Assembly: GCF_026212465.1 (NCBI RefSeq)
Contig: NC_080062.1
Coordinates: 10,916,217-10,980,216, forward strand
DNA from: Amaranthus tricolor
Taxonomy: Eukaryota; Streptophyta; Magnoliopsida; Caryophyllales; Amaranthaceae
Direction: 5' to 3'
DNA length: 64,000 nucleotides
The notes below the pieces were generated by a model that was given only the letters and a program-made list of their open reading frames with translations, was not told the DNA's origin and made no database searches. Within the stretch, counting starts at the first letter, position 1. Every line of letters begins with the position of its first letter. A program made the position numbers and the translations under genes. This document shows, piece after piece, positions 1 through 13,228 of the stretch.

Positions 1-1327
1 TCAAAATTGGTTTGTTTTGCACGAAACTTTGCGCACAACACTAATTTGTATATATTATTGTGTTGAAGTGGTTAGAGTTGATAATCATAGTCATATGCTA
101 GATATTACGTGTTAAGTTGCGATTTTATGCGTTTTTAAACCTTTTTGCCACTTTCACGCATAAAGTAGCTCAACCATGTTTTGTTCTGCACTAATCTTGG
201 CACACATCACTATTTGGTATATATTATTGTGCTGAGGTGGATAGAATTGTAAATCATAGTCCTATGCTAGAAATTAAGTGTTAAGATGCGATTTTATGCG
301 TTTTAAGCTTTTTTGGCACTTTTGCGCATAAAGTAGCTCAAACTTGGTTTGTTTTGCACGAAACTTGGAGCACAACACCATTTGGTATAATTATTGTGCT
401 TAAGTGGTTAGAATTGAAAATCATACTCATATGATAGAAATTACGTGTTAAGTTGCGATTTTATGCATTTTTAAGCTTTTTTGGCACTTTCGTGCATAAA
501 GTAGCTCAAACTTTGTTTGTTCTGCACGAATCTAGGCACACAACACTATTTGATATATATTATTGTGTTGAAGTGGTTAGAATTGAAAATCCTAGTCATA
601 TGCTAGAAATTACATGTTAAGTTGCGATTTTATTCGTTTTTATGCTTTTTGGCACTTTCGCGCATAATGTAGCTCAAACTTGGTTTGTTTTGCACGAAAC
701 ATGACACACAACACTATTTGGTATATATTATTGTGTTGAAGAGGTTAGATTTGTATATTATAGACATATGCTAGAAATTACGTGTTAAGTTGCAATTTTA
801 TGTGTTTTTAAGCTTCTTTGGCACTTTCATGCATAAAGTAGCTACAACTTCGTTTGTTTTACACGAAACTTGGCACACAACACTATTTAATATATAATAT
901 TGTGTTAAAATGGTTAGATTTGATAATCATAGTCATATGATCGAAATTACGTGTTAAGTTGTCATTTTATGCATCTTAAAGCTTTTTTGGCACTTTCATG
1001 CATAAAGTAGTTTAAACTAGGTTTGTTTTGCACGAAACTTGGCGCACAACACTATTTCGCATATATTATAGTGTTGAAGTGGTTAGAGTTGAAAATTATA
1101 GTCATATGCTAGATATAACGTGTTAAGTTGCGATTTTATGCGTTTTTAATTTTTTTTGGCACTTTTTGTGTATAAAATAGCTGAAACTTGGTGTTTTTTG
1201 CACGAATCTTAGCACACAACACTATTTCGTATATATTATTTTGTTGAAGTGGTTAGAATTATAAATCATAGTCATACGCTAGAAATAAAGTGTTAAGTTG
1301 CGATGTTATGCGTTTTTATGCTTTTTT

Positions 1328-1708
1328 GGCACTTTCGCGCATAAAGTAGCTCAAACTTGGTTTTTTTTGCACGAGACATGACACACAACACTCTTTGGTA
1401 TATATTATTGTGTTGAACAGGTTAGATTTGTAAATTATAGACATATGCTAGAAATTATGTGTTAAGTTTCAATTTTAGGCATAAAGTAGCAAAATATTCA
1501 TTTGTTTTACATAAAACTTGGCACACAACACTATTTTATATATAATATTGGGTTGAAATAGCTCAAACTTGGTTTGTTTTGCACGAAACTTGGCGCACAA
1601 CACTATTTCGCATATATTATTGTGTTGAGGTGGTTAGATTTGAAAATCATAGTCATATGCTAGATATTACGTGTTAAGTTGCGATTTTATGTGTTTTTAA
1701 GCTTTTTT
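1328..1708 (+). repeat. Pair of internally deleted monomers
   Basis: Three monomers are compressed into 381 bp instead of about 507. About 34 bp are missing at 1,478, where the end of one copy joins gcataaag of the next, skipping the T-rich and ggcac region. About 92 bp are missing near 1,556, where gttgaaat runs directly into agctcaaac. Confidence 0.85.
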
Positions 1709-1999
1709 GGCAGTTTTGCGCATAAAGTAGCTCAAACTTTGTTTGTTCTGCACGAATCTTGGCACACTACACTATTTGGTATATTTTATTGTGTTGAAGT
1801 GCTTAGAATTGAAAATCATAGTCATATGCTAGAAATTACATGTTAACTTGCGATTTTATTCGTTTTTATGCTTTTTGGCACTTTTGCGCATAATGTAGGT
1901 CAAACTTGGTTTGTTTTGCACGAAACATGACACACAACACTATTTGGTATATATTATTGTGTTGAAGAGGTTAGATTTGTATATCATAGACATATGCTA

Positions 2000-2900
2000 G
2001 AAATTACGTGTTAAGTTAGAATTTTATGCGTTTTTAAGCTTCTTGGCACTTTCACGCATAAAGTAGCTAAATATTCGTTTGTTCTACATGAAACTTGACA
2101 CACAACACTATTTTATATATAATATTATGTTGAAATGGTTAGAATTGATAATCATAGTCATATGATCGAAATTACGTGTTAAGTTGCGATTTTATACGTT
2201 TTTTAAGCTTTTTTGGCACTTTCCTGCATAAAGTAGCTCAAACTTGGTTTGTTTTGCACGAAACTTGGCGCACAACACTATTTCGCATATATTATTGTGT
2301 GGAGGTGGTTAGAATAGAAAATCATAGTCATATGCTAGATATTACGTGTTAAGTTGCGATTTTATGTGTTTTTAAGCTTCTTTGGCATTTTCACGCATAA
2401 AGTAGCTAAAACTTCGTTTGTTTTACACAAAACTTGGCACACAACACTATTTGATATATAATATTGTGTTGAAATTGTTATAAATTATAATCATAATCAT
2501 ATGATAGAAATTACGTGTTAAGTTGTGATTTTATGCATTTTTAAGCTTTTTTGGCACTTTCATGCATAAAGTAGCTCAAACTTGGTTTGTTTTGCACGAA
2601 ACTTGGCGCCATACACTATTTCGCATATAGTACTGTGTTGAAGTGGTTAGAATTGAAAATTATAGTCATATGCTAGATACTACGTGTTAAGTTGCGATTT
2701 TAAGCGTTTTTAAGCTTTTATGGCACTTTTTGTGCATAAAGTAGCTCAAATTTGGTTTTTTTTGCACGAATCTTGGCACACAACACTATTTGGTATATAT
2801 TATTGTGTTGAAGTGCTTAGAATTATAAGTCATAGTCATATGCTAGAAATAAAGTGTTATGTTGCGATTTTATGCGTTTTTATGCTTTTTAGGCACTTTC
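2000..2900 (+). repeat. Segmental duplication, partner at ~7,850-8,750
   Basis: The uncommon gtgtggaggtgg variant occurs at about 2,297 and 8,144. It is followed in both places by the same series of monomer types, ending in one with a T-rich run after caaatttgg. The offset is about 5,847-5,851 bp. Related stretches also occur near 12,000-12,600 and 13,560-14,200. Confidence 0.65.
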
Positions 2901-3899
2901 GCGCATAAAGTAGCTCAAACTTGGTTTGCTTTGCACGAAACTTGGCACACAACACTATTTGGTATATATTATTGTGTTGAGATGGTTAGAATTGTAAATC
3001 ATAGTCATATGCTAGAAATTAAGTGTTACGTTGCGGTTTTATGCGTTTTAAGCTTTTTGGCACTTTCGCGCATAAAGTAGCTCAAACTTGGTTTGTTTTG
3101 CACGAAAGTTGGCGCACAACACTATTTGGTATAATTATTGTGTTAAAGTGGTTAGAATTGAAAACCATACTCATATGATAGAAATTACGTGTTAAGTTGC
3201 GATTTTATGCGTTTTTAAGCTTTTTTGGCACTTTCGTGCATAAAGTAGCTCAAACTTGGTTTGCTTTGCACGAAACTTGTCATACAAAACTATTTGGTAT
3301 AATTATTGTGTTGAAGTGGTTAGAATTGAAAAGCATACTCATATTATAGAAATTACGTGTTAAGTTGCGATTTTATGCGTTTTTAAACCTTTTTGGCACT
3401 TTCGCGCATAAAGTAGCTCAAACATGGTTTATTCTGCACGATCTTTGCACACATCACTATTTGGTATATATTATTGTGCTGAGGTGCTTAGAATTGTAAA
3501 TCATAGTCATATGCTAGAAATTAAGTGTTAAGTTGCGATTTTATGCGTTTTAAGCTTATTTGGCACTTTCGCGCATAAAGTAGATCAAACTTGGTTTGTT
3601 TTGCACGAAACTTGGCGCACAACACTATTTGGTATAATTATGGTGTTGAAGTGGTTAGAATTGAAAAGCATACTCATATGATAGAAATTACGTGTAAAGT
3701 TGCGATTTTATGCGTTTTAAGCTTTTTTGGCACTTTCGCGCATAAAGTAGCTCAAACTTGGTTTGTTTTGCACGAAACTTGGCGCACAACACTATTTGGT
3801 ATAATTATTGTGTTGAAGTGGTTAGAATTGAAAAGCATACTCATATTATAGAAATTACGTGTTAAGTTGCGATTTTATGCGTTTTTAAACCTTTTTGGC

Positions 3900-5850
3900 A
3901 CTTTCGCGCATAAAGTAGCTCAAACTTGGTTTGTTTTCAACGAAACTTGGCGCACAACACTATTTGGTATAATTATTGTGTTGAAGTGGTTAGAATTGAA
4001 AAGTATACTCATATGATAGAAATTACGTGTTAAGTTGCGATTCTATGCGTTTTTAAGCTTTTTTGGCATTATCGTGCATAAAGTAGCTCAAACTTTGTTT
4101 GTTCTTCACGAATCTTGGCACACTACACTATTTGGTATATATTATTGTGTTGAAGTGCTTAGAATTGAAAATCATAGTCATATGCTAGAAGTTACATGTT
4201 AAGTTGCGATTTTATTCGTTTTTATGCTTTTTGGCACTTTCGCGCATAATGTAGCTCAAACTTGGTTTGTTTTGCACGTAACATGACACACAACACTATT
4301 TGGTATATATTTTTGTGTTGAAGAGTATAGATTTGTATATTATAGACATATGCTAGAAATTACGTGTTAAGTTGCAATTTTATGTGTTTTTAAGCTTCTT
4401 TGGCATTTTCACGCATAAAGTAGCTAAAACTTCGTTTGTTTTACACGAAACTTGGAACACAACACTATTTGATATATAATATAGTGTTGAAATGGTTAGA
4501 ATTGATAATCATAGTCATATGATCGAAATTACGTGTTAAGTTGTGATTTTATGCATTTTTAAGCGTTTTTGGCACTTTCATGCATAAAGTGGCTCAAACA
4601 TGGTTTGTTTTGCATGAAGTTGTTAGAATTTAAATTTATAGTCATATGCTAGATATTACGAGTTAAGTTGCGATTTTATGCGTTTTTAATCTTTTTTGGC
4701 ACTTTTTGTGCATAAAGTAGCCCAAACTTGGTTTTTTTGTACGAATCTTGGCACATAACACTATTTGGTATATATTATTGTGTTGAAGTGGTTAGAATTA
4801 TAAATCATAGTCATATGCTAGAAATAAAGTGTGAAGTTGCGATTTTTTGCGTTTTTATGCTTTTTTGGCACTTTCGCGCATAAAGTAGCTCAAACTTGGT
4901 TAGCTTTACACGAAACTTGGTACACAACACTATTTGGTATATATTATTGTGTTGAAGTTGTTGAAATTGAAAATCTTAGTCATATGCTAGATATTACGTG
5001 TTAAGTTGCGATTTTATGTGTTTTTAAGCTTTTTTGGCACTTTTGCGCATAAAGTAGCTGAAACTTGGTTTGTTTTGCACGAAACTTTGCGCACAACACT
5101 ATTTCGCATATATTATTGTGTTAAAGTTGTTATAGTTGATAATCATAGTCATATGCTAGATGTTACGTGTTATGTTGCGATTTTATGCGTTTTTAAACAT
5201 TTTTGGCACTTGCACGCATAAAGTAGCTAAAACATGGTTTGTTCTGCACGAATCTTGGCACACATCACTATTTGGTATATATTATTGTGTTGAGGTGGTT
5301 AGAATTGTAAATCATAGTCATATGCTAGAAATTAAGTTTTAAGTTGCGATTTTATGCGTTTTAAGCTTTTTTGCACTTTCGCGCATAAAGTAGCTCAAAC
5401 TGGGTTTGTTTTGCACGAAACTTGGTGCACAACATTGTATGGTATAATTATTGTCTTGAAGTGGTTAGAATTGAAAAGCATACTCATATGATAGAAATTA
5501 CGTGTTAAGTTGCGATTTTATGCGTTTTTAAGCTTTTTTGGCACTTTCGTGCATAAAGTAGCTCAAACTTTGTTTGTTTTTCACGAATCTTGGCACACAA
5601 CACTATTTGGTATATATTATTGTGTTGAAGTGGTTAGAATTTAAAATCGTAGTTATATGCTAGAAGTTACATGTTAAGTTGCGATTTTTTTCTTTTTTAT
5701 GCTTCTTGGCACTTTCGCGCATAATGTAGCTCAAACTTGGTTTGTTTTGCACGAAACATGACACACAATACTATTTGGTATATATTATTGTGTTGAAGAG
5801 GTTAGATTTGTATATTATAGACATATGCTAGAAATTACGTGTTAAGTTGC
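3900..5850 (+). repeat. Segmental duplication within satellite, copy 1
   Basis: This stretch is closely matched by 10,100-11,950. The rare variant gattctatgcg lies at 4,039 and 10,230 (offset 6,191). The variant tgttacgtgttatg lies near 5,160 and 11,235 (offset 6,075). The change in offset is explained by a roughly 42-53 bp deletion near 4,610 in this copy and by one monomer missing from the other copy near 10,990. Compared by eye only. Confidence 0.75.
4571..4697 (+). repeat. Truncated monomer (~127 bp)
   Basis: The spacing between consecutive ggcac elements is 127 bp. The middle of the monomer, normally running from gaaacttgg to gtgttgaag, is missing, so tgcatgaa joins gttgttag. The equivalent copy near 10,780-10,940 is full length, so the deletion post-dates that duplication. 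Confidence 0.8.
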
Positions 5851-8800
5851 AATTTTATGTGTTTTTAAGCTTCTTTGGCATTTTCACGCATAAACTAGCT
5901 CAAACATGGTTTGTTCTACACGATCTTTGCACACATCACTATTTGGTATATATTATTGTGCTGAGGTGGTTAGAATTGTATATCATAGTCATATGCTAGA
6001 AATTAAGTGTTAAGTTGCGATTTTATGCGTTTTAAGCTTATTTGGCACTTTCGCGCATAAAGTAGCTCAAACTTGGTTTGTTTTGCACGAAACTTGGCGC
6101 ACAACACTATTTGGTATAATTATGGTGTTGAAGTGGTTAGAATTGAAAAGCATACTCATATGATAGAAATTACGTGTTAAGTTGCGATTTTATGCGTTTT
6201 TAATCTTTTGTGGCACTTTCGTGCATAAAGTAGCTCGAACTTTATTTGTTCTGCACGAATCTTGGCACACAACACTATTTCGTATATATTATTGTGTTAA
6301 AGTGGTTAGAATTGAAAATCATAGTCATATGCTAGAAATTACATGTTAAGTTGCGATTTTATTCATTTTTATGCTTTTTGGCACTTTTGCGCATAATGTA
6401 TCTCAAACTTGGTTTGTTTTGTACGAAACATTACACACAACATTATTTGGTATATATTATTGTGTTGAAGAGGTTAGATTTGTATATCATAGACATATGC
6501 TAGAAATTACGTGCTAAGTTGCAATTTTATGCGTTTTTAAGCTTCTTTGGCATTTTTACGCATAAAGTAGCTAAAACTTCGTTTGTTTTACACGAAACTT
6601 GGAACACAACACTATTTGATATATAATATTGTGTTGAAATGGTTATAATTGATAATCATAGTCATATGATAGAAATTACGTGTTAAGTTGTGATTTTATG
6701 CATTTTTAAGCGTTTTTGGCACTTTCATGCATAAAGTTGCTCAAACTTGGTTTGTTTTGCATGAAACTTGGCGCACAACACTATTTCGCATATAGTATTG
6801 TGTTGAAGTGGTTAGAATTTAAAATTATAGTCATATGCTAGATATTACGAGTTAAGTTGCGATTTTATGCGTTTTTAATCTTTTTTGGCACTTTTTGTGC
6901 ATAAAGTAGCCCAAACTTTGTTTTTTTGTACGAATCTTGGCACACAACACTATTTGGTATATATTGTTGTGTTGAAGTGGTTAGAATTATAAATCATAGT
7001 CATATGCTAGAATTAAAGTGTTAAGTTGCGATTTTATGCGTTTTTTATGCTTTTTTAACACTTTCGCGCATAAAGTAGCTCAAACTTGGTTAGCTTTGCA
7101 CGAAACTTGGCACACAACACTATATGGTATATATTATTGTGTTGAACTGGTTAAAATTGAAAATCTTAGTCATATGTTAGATATTACGTGGTTATGTTGC
7201 GATTTTATGCGTTTTTAACATTTTGGCACTTTCACGCATAAAGTAGCTCAACATGGTTTATTCTGCACGAATCTTGGCGCACATCACTATTTGGTATATA
7301 TAATTGTGTTGAGGTGGTTAGAATTTTAAATCATAGTCATATGCTAGAAATTAAGTTTTAAGTTGCACTTTTATGCGTTTTAAGCTTTTTGCTCTTTCGC
7401 GCATAAAGTAGCTCAAACTGGGTTTGTTTTGCACGAAACTTGGCGCACAACACTGTTTGGTATAATTTTTGTGTTGAAGTGGTTATAATTGAAAAGCATA
7501 CTCATATGATAGAAATTACGTGTTAAGTTGCGATTTTATGCGTTTTTAAGCTTTTTTGGTACTTTCATGCATAAAGTAGCTCAAACTTTGTGTGTTCTTC
7601 ACGAATCTTGGCACACAACACTATTTGGTATATATTATTGTGCTGAAGTGGTTAGAATTTAAAATCATAGTCATATGCTAGAAGTTACATGTTAAGTTGC
7701 GATTTTATTCGTTTTTATGCTTTATGGCACTTTCGCGCATAATGTAGCCCAAACTTGGTTTGTTTTGCACGAAACATGACACACAACACTATTTGGTATA
7801 TATTATTGTGTTGAAGAGGTTAGATTTGTATATTATAGACATACGCTAGAAATTATATGTTAAGTTACAATTTTATGTGTGTCTAAGCTTCTTTGGCATT
7901 TTCACGCATAAGTAGCTAAAACTTCGTTTGTTTTACACAAAACTTGGCACAGAACACTATTTGATATATAATATTGTGTTGAAATTGTTAGAATTGATAA
8001 TCATAGTCATATGATCGAAATTACGTGTTAAGTTGTCATTTTATGCATTTTAAGCTTTTTTGGCACTTTAATGCATAAAGTAGCTCAAACTTGGTTTGTT
8101 TTGCACGAAACTTGGCGCACAACACTATTTCGCATATATTATTGTGTGGAGGTGGTTAGAATTGAAAATCATAGTCATATGCTAGATATTTAGTGTTAAG
8201 TTGCGATTTTATGTGTTTTTAAGGCTTCTTTGGCATTTTCACGCATAAAATAGCTAAAACTTCATTTGTTTTACACAAAACTTGGCACACAACACTATTT
8301 GATATATAATATTGTGTTGAAATTGTTAGAATTGATAATCATAGTCATATGATCGAAATTACGTGTTAAGTTGTGATTTTATGCATTTTTAAGCTTTTTT
8401 TGGCACTTTCATGCATAAAATAGCTCAAACTTGGTTTGTTTTGCATGAAACTTGGCGCACAACACTATTTCGCATATAGTATTTGTGTTGAAGTGGTTAG
8501 AATTGAAAATTATAGTCATATGCTAGATATTACGTGTTTAAGTTGCAATTTTATGCGTTTTTAAGCTTTTATGGCACTTTTTGTGCATAAAGTAGCTCAA
8601 ATTTGGTTTTTTTTGCACGAATCTTGGCACACAACACTATTTGGTATATATTATTGTGTTGAAGTGGTTAGAATTATAAGTCATAGTCCATATGTTAGAA
8701 ATAAAGTGTTTAAGTTGCGATTTGATGCGTTTTTTTGCTTTTTTGGCACTTTCGCGCATAAAGTAGGTCAAATTTGGTTTGCTTTGCACGAAACTTGTCA

Positions 8801-10099
8801 CACAACACTATTTGGTATATATTATGATGTGGGAGTGGTGAGAATTGAAAATCATAGTCATATGCTAGAAATTACATGTTAAGTTGCGATTTTATTCGTT
8901 TTTATGCTTTTTGGCACTTTCGCGCATAATGTTGCTCAAACTTGGTTGTTTTGCACGAAACATGACACACAACACTATTTGGTATATATTATTGTGTTGA
9001 AGAGGTTAGGTTTGTAAATCATAGTCATATGCTAGAAATTAAGTGTTACGTTGCGATTTTATGCGTTTTATGCTTTTTTGGCACTTTCGCGCATAAATTA
9101 GCCCAAACTTGGTTTGTTTTGCACGAAACTTGGCGCCCAACACTATTTGGTATAATTATTGTGTTGAAGTGGTTAGAATTGAAAACCATACTCATATGAT
9201 AGAAATTACGTGTTAAGTTGCGATTTTATGCGTTTTTAAGCTTTTTTGGCACTTTCGTGCATAAAGTAGCTCGAACTTTATTTGTTCTGCACGAAACATG
9301 ACACACAACACTATTTGGTATATATTATTGTGTTGAAGAGGTTAGATTTGTATATCATAGTCATAGGCTAGAATTACATGTTAAGTTGCGATTTTATTCG
9401 TTTTTATGCTTTATGGCACTTTCACGTATAAAGTAGCTAAATATTCGTTTGTTTTACATGAAACTTGGCACACAACACTATTTTATATATAATATTGTAT
9501 TGAAATGGATAGAATTGATAATCATATTCATATGATAGAAATTGCGTGTTAAGTTGCGATTTTATGCGTTTTAAGCTTTTTTGGCACTTTCGTGCATAAA
9601 GTAGCTCAAACTTGATTTGTTTTGCACGAAACTTGGCGCACAACACTATTTCGCATATATTATTGTGTTGAGGTGGTTAGAATTGAAAATCATAGTCATA
9701 TGCTAGATATTACGTGTTAAGTTGCGATTTTATGTGTTTTTAAGCTTTTTTGGCAGTTTTGCGCATAAAGTAGCTCAAACTTGGTTTGTTTTGCACGAAA
9801 CTTTGCGCACAAGACTATATCGCATATATTATTGTGTTGAAGATGTTAAAGTTTTTATTCATAGTTATATGCTAGATATTACGTGTTATGTTGCGATTTT
9901 ATGCGTTTTTAAACCTTTTTGGCACTTTCACGCATCAAGTAGCTCAAACATGGTTTGTTCTGCACGATCTTTGCACACATCACTATTTGGTATATATTAG
10001 TGTGTTGAGGTGGTTAGAATTGTAAATCATAGTCATATGCTAGAAATTAAGTGTTAAGTTGCGATTTTATGCGTTTTAAGCTTTTTTGGCACTTTTGCG

Positions 10100-11950
10100 C
10101 ATAAAGTAGCTCAAACTTGGTTTGTTTTGCACGAAACTTGGCGCACGACACTATTTGGTATAATTATTGTGTTGAAGTGGTTAGAATTGAAAAGTATACT
10201 CATATGATAGAAATTACGTGTTAAGTTGCGATTCTATGCGTTTTTAAGCTTTTTTGGCATTATCGTGCATAAAATAGCTCAAACTTTGTTTGTTCTTCAC
10301 GAATCTTGGCACACTACATTATTTGGTATATATTATTGTGTTGAAGTGCTTTAAATTGTTAAATTGAAAATCATAGTCATATGCTAGAAGTTACATGTTA
10401 AGTTGCGATTTTATTCGTTTTTATGCTTTTTGGCACTTTCGCGCATAATGTAGCTCAAACTTGGTTTGTTTTGCACGAAACATGACACACAACACTATTT
10501 GGTATATATTTTTGTGTTGAAGAGTATAGATTTGTATATTATAGACATTTGCTAGAAATTACGTGTTAAGTTGCAATTTTATGTGTTTTTAAGCTTCTTT
10601 GGCATTTTCACGCATAAAGTAGCTAAAACTTCGTTTGTTTTACACGAAACTTGGAACACAACACTTTTTGATATATAATATTGTGTTGAAATGGTTAGAA
10701 TTGATAATCATAGTCATATGATCGAAATTACGTGTTAAGTTGTGATTTTATGCATTTTTAAGCGTTTTTGGCACTTTCATGCATAAAGTAGCTCAAACAT
10801 GGTTTGTTTTGCATGAAACTTGGCGCACAACACTATTTCGCATATAGTATTGTGTTGAAGTGGTTAGAATTGAAAATTATAGTCATATGCTAGATATTAC
10901 GAGGTTAAGTTGCGATTTTATGCGTTTTTAATCTTTTTTTGGCACTTTTTGTGCATAAAGTAGCCCAAACTTGGTTTTTTTTGTACGAAACTTGGCACAC
11001 AACACTATTTGGTATATATTATTGTGTTGAAGTGGTTGAAATTGAAAATCTTAGTCATATGCTAGATATTACGTGTTAAGTTGCGATTTTATGTGTTTTT
11101 AAGCTTTTTTTGCACTTTTGCGCATAAAGTTGCTGAAACTTGGTTTGTTTTGCACGAAACTTTGCGCACAACATTATTTCGCATATATTATTGTGTTAAA
11201 GTTGTTATAGTTGATAATCATAGTCATATGCTAAATGTTACGTGTTATGCTGCGATTTTATGCGTTTTTAAACATTTTTGGCACTTTCACGCATAAAGTA
11301 GCTCAAACATGGTTTGTTCTGCACGAATCTTGGCACACATCACTATTTGGTATATATTATTGTGTTGAGGTGGTTAGAATTGTAAATCATAGTCATATGC
11401 TAGAAAATAAGTTTTTAAGTTGCGATTTTATGCGTTTTAAGCTTTTTTGCACTTTCGCGCATAAAGTAGCTCAAACTGGGTTTGTTTTGCATGGAACTTG
11501 GCGCACAACACTGTTTGGTATAATTATTGTGTTGAAGTGGTTAGAATTAAAAAGCATACTCATATGATAGAAATTACGTGTTAAGTTGCGATTTTATGCG
11601 TTTTTAAGCTTTTTTGGCACTTTCGTGCATAAAGTAGCTCAAACTTTGTTTGTTTTTCACGAATCTTGGCACACTACACTATTTGGTATATATTATTGTG
11701 TTGAAGTGGTTAGAATTTAAAATCATAGTCATATGCTAGAAGTTACATGTTAAGTTGCGATTTTTTTCGTTTTTATGCTTCTTGGCACTTTTGCGCATAA
11801 TGTAGCTCAAACTTGGTTTGTTTTGTACGAAACATGACACACAACACTATTTGGTATATATTATTGTGTTGAAGAGGTTAGATTTGTATATTATAGATAT
11901 ATGCTAGAAATTACGTGTTAAGTTGCAATTTTATGTGTTTTTAGGCTTCT
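10100..11950 (+). repeat. Segmental duplication within satellite, copy 2
   Basis: This is the partner of 3,900-5,850. It has lost one monomer where a ttgtacgaa type runs straight into a type carrying gttgaaattgaaaatctt (about 10,980-11,060). The other copy has an extra monomer between those two. A further related stretch begins near 12,740, offset about 1,689 bp (ten monomers), so this part has been duplicated more than once. Confidence 0.72.
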
Positions 11951-12968
11951 TTGGCATTTTCACGCATAAAGTAGCTAAAACTTCGTTTGTTTTACAGAAA
12001 ACTTGGCACAGAACACTATTTGATATATAATATTGTGTTGAAATTGTTAGAATTGATAATCATAGTCATATGATCGAAATTACGTGGTGAAGTTGTGATT
12101 TTATGAATTTTTAAGATTTTTTGGCACTTTCATGCATAAAGTAGCTCAAACTTGGTTTGTTTTGCACGAAACTTGGCGCACAACACTATTTCGCATATAG
12201 TATTGTGTTGGAGTGGTTAGAATTGAAATTATAGTCATATGCTAGATATTACGTGTTAAGTTGTGATTTTATGCGTTTTTAAGCTTTTATGGAACTTTTT
12301 GTGCATAAAGTAGCTCAAATTTGGTTTTTTTTTTTCACGAATTTTGGCACACAAAACTATTTGGTATATATTATTGTGTTGAAGTGGTTAGAATTATAAA
12401 TCATAGACATATGCTAGAAATAAAGTGTTAAGTTGCGATTTTATGCGTTTTTATGCTTATTTGGCACTTTCGCGCATAAAGTAGCTCAAACTTGGTTTGC
12501 TTTGCACGAAACTTGCCACACAACACTATTTGGTATATATTATTGTGTTGGAGTGGTTATAATTGAAAATCATAGTCATATGCTAGAAATTACATGTTAA
12601 GTTGCGATTTTATTCGTTGTTATGCTTTTTGGCACTTTCGCGCATAATGTTGCTCAAAGTTGGTTTGTTTTGCACGAAACATGACACACAACACTATTTG
12701 GTATATATTATTGTGTTGAAGTGGTTGAAATTGAAAATCTTAGTCATATGCTAGATATTACGTGTTAAGTTGCGATTTGATGTGTTTTTAAGCTTTTTTG
12801 GTACTTTTGCGCATAAAGTAGCTGAAATTTGGTTTGTTTTGCACGAAACTTTACGCACAACACTATTTCGCATATATTATTGTGTTAAAGTTGTCATAGT
12901 TGATAATCATAGTCAAATGCTAGATGTTACGTGTTATGTTGCAATTTTATGCGTTTTGAAACATTTTT

Positions 12969-13228
12969 GGCAGTTTCACGCATAAAGTAGCTCAAACATG
13001 GTTTGTTCTGCACGAATCTTGGCACACATCACTATTTGGTATATATTATTGTGTTGAGGTGGTTAGAATTGTAAATCATAGTCATATGCTAGAAGTTATG
13101 TTTTAAGTTGCGATTTCACAACACTGTTTGATATAATTATTGTGTTGAAGTGGTTAGAATTGAAAAGCATACTCATATGATAGAAATAACGTGTTAAGTT
13201 GCGATTTTATGCATTTTTAAGCTTTTTT
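12969..13228 (+). repeat. Two monomers fused by a ~77-bp deletion
   Basis: Two monomers occupy 260 bp. At about 13,117 the gcgattt near the end of one copy joins cacaacactgtttg in the middle of the next. The whole ggcac-cataaag-caaac portion is lost. Confidence 0.82.

Noticed and set aside
3790..3830. Bacterial-type promoter (tataat in ggtataattattg)
   Set aside because: The element is part of every m4-type monomer in a eukaryotic-type satellite and has no gene downstream.
9437..9646. Minus-strand frames here and at 15,725-15,922 and 40,539-40,730
   Set aside because: They are antisense readings of ordinary monomers, with no conservation between copies and no gene features.
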